A DNA stretch of 64,000 nt from assembly GCA_019671135.1 (NCBI GenBank), contig JAHRHY010000002.1, positions 186,001-250,000 on the forward strand, written 5' to 3'. This DNA is from Linnemannia hyalina. Its lineage: Eukaryota > Mortierellomycota > Mortierellomycetes > Mortierellales > Mortierellaceae. Shown one piece after another: positions 59,371-64,000 of this stretch (its first letter is position 1; every line of letters begins with the position of its first letter). The notes under the pieces were generated by a model that saw only the letters and a list, made by a program, of their open reading frames with translations, made no database searches and was not told where the DNA came from. The translations under genes were made by a program, and so were the position numbers.

Positions 59371-60249
59371 TGTCTCGGACAGCTGTGGACATGGACGTGT
59401 GGCATTCATTTTGTGACAATGAAAGGGTGGTCGTTCTATTTTTTCATCCTTAGTATGTCCTTGGCCCTTATGTCCTCCCTTTCCTTGTCTTTTCCTTTGT
59501 CCCTGTTCCCCCTTCCCTTTCCTTTGTTCCCCTTCCCTTTTGTCCCTGTCCCTCTTTTCATTCTTCATCACTTTCGTTGTTCACTCAGTCCTCCCTTTCC
59601 CTTTCTTTTTTCTTCATATATATTTTTTTTATTTTACTTTTTGCTCATCTCCCTTTTTTTCTTTCACTCCCACCCACTCACTCCCTCCCTTTCTTTTCTT
59701 TTTCCATTTTTATTTCACGCCCCCTCTTCCTCTTTCTTCTCCTCGTTCGCACCCACCCATCCACCACTACTCTTCCTCTCTCTTTTTTGGTTGATCACTT
59801 TCCTTTCCTTTTCCTTTTCCTTTTCCTTGTCCTCCCATCACCTCCTCCTTCAGACCAAAGGACAACACACACAAAAGGACACTAAAATAATTATTATCCC
59901 GCCACTTCATCTCCCTCTCGGCTCAACTCGACCTGGACCTGATCACCGTCTTCTTTCCTTCTCTCCCCTCGCCCTCCTCGACTTTGCCTCGGATCGCCAT
60001 CTCTTTTTTCTTTTCTTCTCTTCTCTTTATTCTCTACTCCCCCTCCATCCCTCCCTCTCCACAAATACACACAACACAACTTTCATATTCACACCACCGC
60101 CACCGCCACTACTACCACATCAAACCTACAACAAAGACCATCTCCCATCACCCCTTCCTTCCTTTTCTCAGTCCCCTTTTCTCCCTACTCTCTCTTTCAC
60201 ACCCCACCCCCACCCCTCCCTCCTCTCTTATACATATACACCAGCCAGG

Positions 60250-63200
60250 ATGCCACCGACAACAAGGCGAGGCAACATGTTCGGACCCTACCTTCTCCTG
60301 CAGACGCTGGGAGAAGGAGAATTTGCAAAGGTCAAGCTCGGCATGCACGCCGAGACTGGAGAAGAGGTAAAACATCACATCCACCTCTTTTTCTCTTTTT
60401 TTAACCATTAGCCCATTTTTTTTTTTTTTTTTTTTTTTTGGTTGCTATTGTTGTCAGGTCCGCTCTCAACTTGTATATGTGCCCTTTTTTTTTACAACTG
60501 CGGGATAAAGAGAAAGAACCAAAAAGAGAATACCGGTCCTGGATACCAATTGGATCGACAGGGAAGAAACGAGTACTTGGGAAGGAAAGAGAATACGAGT
60601 CATACTGGATGCGATGCAGGCTGGATATTTATTCATTTGTATGAGTGGGATGTGGGGAAGAAGAGAAGGAAAAAAAGAAGCATTGAACAACGGTGTTGCA
60701 TGGCATGGGCATAGGGATGGATGTGGTTAATGGGAGCGGGACACTGGGTATTAGAGTGTTCCCGACGGTATCAGAAGAACGCGTTCTGATACGATGGAAA
60801 AAGGTTGCTTGTCTTGGGTTCAACCCTGTTCACCCGTCGTGGCTACTGGTTTCCCGCCCCCGGTCGGATTGGACGAGACGAATAGATCCTCCTCACAGGA
60901 CTGGTAGCAAACGAAAAAGCAACCAGCTAGTTTTTGCCAGACAGAAAGGAAGGAAAGCAGTAGTTGGGATTATCTATATCAGATCGCTTACTCGACACAA
61001 TCTGTACACACATACATTCACAACAACACAATCCAACACGACACACAAAACACTCAGAGACCGACGGATGGATAATTGTCTCTACCAAAAGGAAGGGCTG
61101 CAGGAATGCCCTGTCACCTGTCCACTCTCCTCATTTGCCAGCCCACGTTGTGTTCACTGGATACTGGATACTGGATCAACAATCAACAGCAACAACAACA
61201 ACCTGCCTGGTCTGTTCTCTCTTTCCCCCTTCCCTTCCCTTCCCTTCCCTTCCCTTCCGTTTTTCTTTCTGAACCGCTGCTGAGAAACAAAAAAATGAGC
61301 GGTGGAGGTACAAAACAGGAGAGAATTATGGACTCAAAACATGAAGAGTAAGGAAGAGGAGTTTGTGCTATCAAAGAGCTTTTTTTTTGTTCGGTTTCCT
61401 CGGAACATAAACGGCCGCCAACAAGCATGCAGACGGAGAGAAGAGAGCGTTTCACTTGAACCTGAAGGACATGCAATCGGATGATAACGCGCAGATACAA
61501 ACACACTCTCCCACTCACGGAGGAAGAGAAAGAGTGACGAAGAAAAAGAGAAAGTCCTGTCTGCATTTTGTGTTTTGTGAGTGTGCGCAGGACAGGGAGT
61601 AGGTAGCCAAGGCATGGTTGCAAGGTTTGGATAGTGTGTTTGTATGGGCGCACACACCACGGATGGAGAGACTTGCGCTGTTCAATTGATGTTTGGCGAC
61701 GACTGGATACAAGAGGCTACTACAGAACCAGTATACGGCCAAATTCATGCGAAAAAGAGGGATGGATGCAGAGAGACCAAAGGCACTATCGGAAAGGGGC
61801 AGGCAGGTGTGAGTTGCATGCCATATGCCATATGCCCATGCGTGCGTGTTGGTCGTCGTCGTCACTTTGGTCGCCAATGGATTTTGTTTATGTTGCATGT
61901 CCTCTCTATTACTCTCATGATATGAACTCTCCGCACACGCACACACCTATCCCTACCTCCTCTCTTTCCCTTCCCTCTCTACTCCTGCTCTGTTACCTTC
62001 TCTCTCTTTCTCTCTTTCTCTCTTTCTCTCGTTCCAAGAGAGTGCCGCCTGATCGAGCCACGCTCCCAGCTTGTCACCTATCCATTCCCGCCCCCAAATA
62101 ACCAAAAAAAAAGTCCGCGAGACTTGTCAGTTGCTCCTGTCAACCCCCTTCTTTTTCCTTCCACATGTTCTTCTCTCTTTACCCCCCTTTGCGTTGCGTA
62201 TTTCATTTCTGCCTTTGCTGTTGTTGTTATTGTTGTTGTTTTTGCTCTCGCACGCATCGCCTCGCATACTTTTTTTCTTTCTTTTTGCCAGTTGCTCTTT
62301 TTGTTGATTTTGTTTTGTGTTGTTGTTGGTGTAGTGTTTCTTGCCCTCTTGTCATGGCTCTCGTTTTGAGCTTGCCCCCTTTTTTTAACCCCTCTCGCTT
62401 TTCGCTTGAGATGGTCCTTCGTGCAAGCCCAATGGCAATATGATGCAACTTCAACAGCTCAGTACAACCACACGCCCAAAACGCCACCTGTCTCTTTGAG
62501 TGGCTCCGCAGAAGGGGAAAAAGAAAAGGCGAGCTAGGGCTGAAGTCGAAGGCGAAACCTGCCTGCACTAGTGCGCATTTTTTTTTTTTTCAATTTGAAC
62601 ATGGCACGATGTGTGAATCCAGACTGACCATTGTTATTTCTCTTGTACTCGTGTGGTAGGTTGCCATCAAGCTTATTCGGAGGCAGTCTGTTGACAACAC
62701 GCCGCGCATTAACAAGATTGGCCGAGAAATATCCGTGCTCAGGGTATGTGGAATGTTACAATAGCCTCTGGCGTCGTTTTTATGTTGTGCTAATTCGCCA
62801 GCACAACCACTCACCACTCCTCCCTGACTTATACCCACACATAGACCATTCGCCACCCCAACATCATCTCACTCTTCGATGTCATCGAGACTGAGCGCTA
62901 CATCGGTATCGTCATCGAATACGCATCCGGTATGTTGTTAACCCGCTCTTTTTATTTTTCCGCGGAGAGAAGGCTAACGAGGAGCTGTGGTCATGCGCAT
63001 TGACACACTAAAAGTGAATGCGAGGTATTGACCAAGAGTGCATTTGGGGTTTCTTTCCAATGACGATTAGGAGGCGAGCTGTTCGACCATATCCTCGCCC
63101 ACCGATACCTCAAGGAGCGTGATGCATGCAGACTCTTTGCACAGCTCATGAGTGGAGTGCACTATCTTCACTCAAAACAAATTGTCCATCGTGACCTGAA

Positions 63201-64000
63201 ATTGGTACGTCTTCGCCACTTGTTCTTTTGCACAGCGTGAATGATCTCACCAGGAAGTAGCAAACAATGTACTGATACCTCCATGTCCTTCAATGCTTGT
63301 AGGAAAACTTGCTGTTGGACAGGAACAGGAACATTATGATTACAGACTTTGGATTCGCCAACCAGTTCGACAGCACAACCAGGGATCTGATGTCAACATC
63401 CTGCGGTTCTCCATGTTACGCCGCACCCGAGCTGGTCATCAGTGACGGCCTTTACGTTGGCAGCGGAGTCGACATCTGGAGTTGCGGTGTCATTCTATAT
63501 GCCATGCTCGCCGGATACCTTCCATTCGACGACGATCCTTCGAACCCCGACGGAGACAACATCAACCAGCTCTACAACTATATCCTCGCCACAACACTTG
63601 TTTTCCCAGACTACATCTCGCCTGATGCCCGCGATCTTCTCCGCATGATGCTGGTCCCTGATCCAGCCAAGCGATGCAACATGAAGAGGATTATGAGCCA
63701 CCGGTGGTTGGCGCCCTATGCTGGCATGTTCCAATACAGCATTGACGACCTCGAGGTATCTTTCACAAATCATCCCTAAAACGCCACCATTGTTTTTGAG
63801 TCCAACGCCCTGGCTCTAAATATCACCCATATTAATTTTTTTTTGCCACTCCGTCTCATAGGAACAAGCAATGGCAAGACTCAACGGAACCGTCTGGATC
63901 CCACCTAGACAGGCGGCTGCAGCCGCTGCAGCCGAGGCCAGAAAGACAAACCTTCAGCCTACGAGCTCTGGCCCTCCAAGACCCTCCGCCGACGAGGTCA
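60250..64000 (+). CDS. KIN4-like serine/threonine protein kinase (3' end beyond window)
   Basis: Exons 60250-60366, 62660-62743, 62845-62929, 63071-63204, 63303-63755 and 63862 to beyond the edge splice in phases 0, 0, 1, 0, 0. The kinase domain occupies about residues 12-275. It has the nucleotide loop GEGEFAKV (21-28), Lys43 in VAIK, HRDLKLEN (135-142), DFG (155-157), and the activation segment [29 protein letters not shown] and [18 protein letters not shown] are typical of yeast KIN4/FRK1-type CAMK kinases, which act in spindle-position control and cortical signalling. The third Gly of the loop is Ala. After the domain the protein becomes Ala/Pro-rich, and the window ends there. The 2293-bp first intron is by far the longest seen here. 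Confidence 0.93.
60367..62659 (+). other. 2.3-kb first intron of the kinase gene
   Basis: Donor gtaaaa follows GEE, and acceptor gtggtag precedes VAIK, both phase 0; the flanking kinase residues join as expected. Inside are a T21 run (about 60419-60439) and two plus-strand C/T tracts (61925-62060, 62130-62300) like those that precede genes elsewhere. Short frames inside have no recognised content. No nested gene is supported. Confidence 0.75.

Larger units (their letters stand above)
55442..60249. other. Long gene-free region ending in the kinase leader
   Basis: No gene is supported from 55442 to about 59440. The region contains short tandem repeats (56573-56616; GAAT units near 59229-59254; ATGCCT units at 59335-59370), CCATGG palindromes near 57595-57617 and homopolymer runs. 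From about 59450 to 60240 the plus strand is a long C/T-rich tract ending at the kinase start codon. Confidence 0.6.

Noticed and set aside
59335..60249. N-terminal extension of the kinase frame by about 300 codons
   Set aside because: The extension translates a hexanucleotide repeat and a C/T-rich leader; the methionine at 60250 sits directly before the kinase domain.
60810..60860. GGTTCAACCC-like string considered as a tRNA T-arm
   Set aside because: No matching acceptor stem, D-arm or anticodon arm at the correct distances.

Overview
The window is a low-density stretch of a filamentous-fungus nuclear genome. The genes carry several short GT-AG introns each (about 50-330 bp, with two longer ones). 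Most starts are preceded by long pyrimidine-rich leaders, and microsatellites are common. The gene set fits Mucoromycota, most likely Mortierellomycotina (Mortierella/Linnemannia type): a CotH-family surface protein, a secreted lysyl-endopeptidase-like protease, a PRM10/ThrE-type transporter, a KIN4-type kinase, an AVT-type amino acid transporter, HAP2/NF-YA and a class 3 lipase. That placement is inference; no marker gene proves it. There is no rRNA, recognisable tRNA or CRISPR array.

Layout. 1-6.5 kb is degenerate: a decayed locus ending in an orphan ubiquitin-like reading frame (about 1.2-1.9 kb), a multi-exon minus-strand gene of unknown family with a frameshift and a nonsense codon (2.67-5.18 kb), and a lone terminal exon (6.28-6.45 kb). 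8.4-20 kb is the conserved core: ThrE/PRM10-like transporter (+), secreted serine protease (+), mitochondrial TPR protein (-), an uncertain small ORF (-) and HAP2/NF-YA (-). 20.5-24.5 kb is empty apart from repeats and a CCAAT cluster. 25-31 kb holds a Gln-rich protein of unknown function (+) and a GPI-type CotH protein (-). 33-35 kb is aspartate aminotransferase (-). 35.9-37 kb is a second decayed copy of the locus at 1.2 kb. 38.7-39.5 kb has a gene fragment and a poly(T) tract bracketed by a 15-bp direct repeat. 40.8-42.8 kb is an AVT-like transporter (+). 45.9-47 kb is a Ser/Thr-rich protein (+). About 48.1-48.4 kb is another relic next to a G20 tract. 49-52 kb is a class 3 lipase (-). 53.2-54.1 kb is a Ser-rich protein (-). 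55-59.4 kb has no gene I can support. From 60.25 kb to the edge runs a KIN4-like kinase (+), cut off by the window end and containing a 2.3-kb first intron.

The genes do not form an evident cluster or pathway. They are housekeeping genes (transaminase, NF-YA, transporters, kinase) mixed with secreted or surface genes (protease, CotH) and separated by repeat-rich, relic-bearing intergenic DNA. The points most worth follow-up are the paired relic loci at 1.2 and 36.5 kb, the acidic insert inside the protease catalytic domain, the CCAAT cluster upstream of the CCAAT-binding factor gene, the direct-repeat-flanked poly(T), and the 2.3-kb kinase intron.
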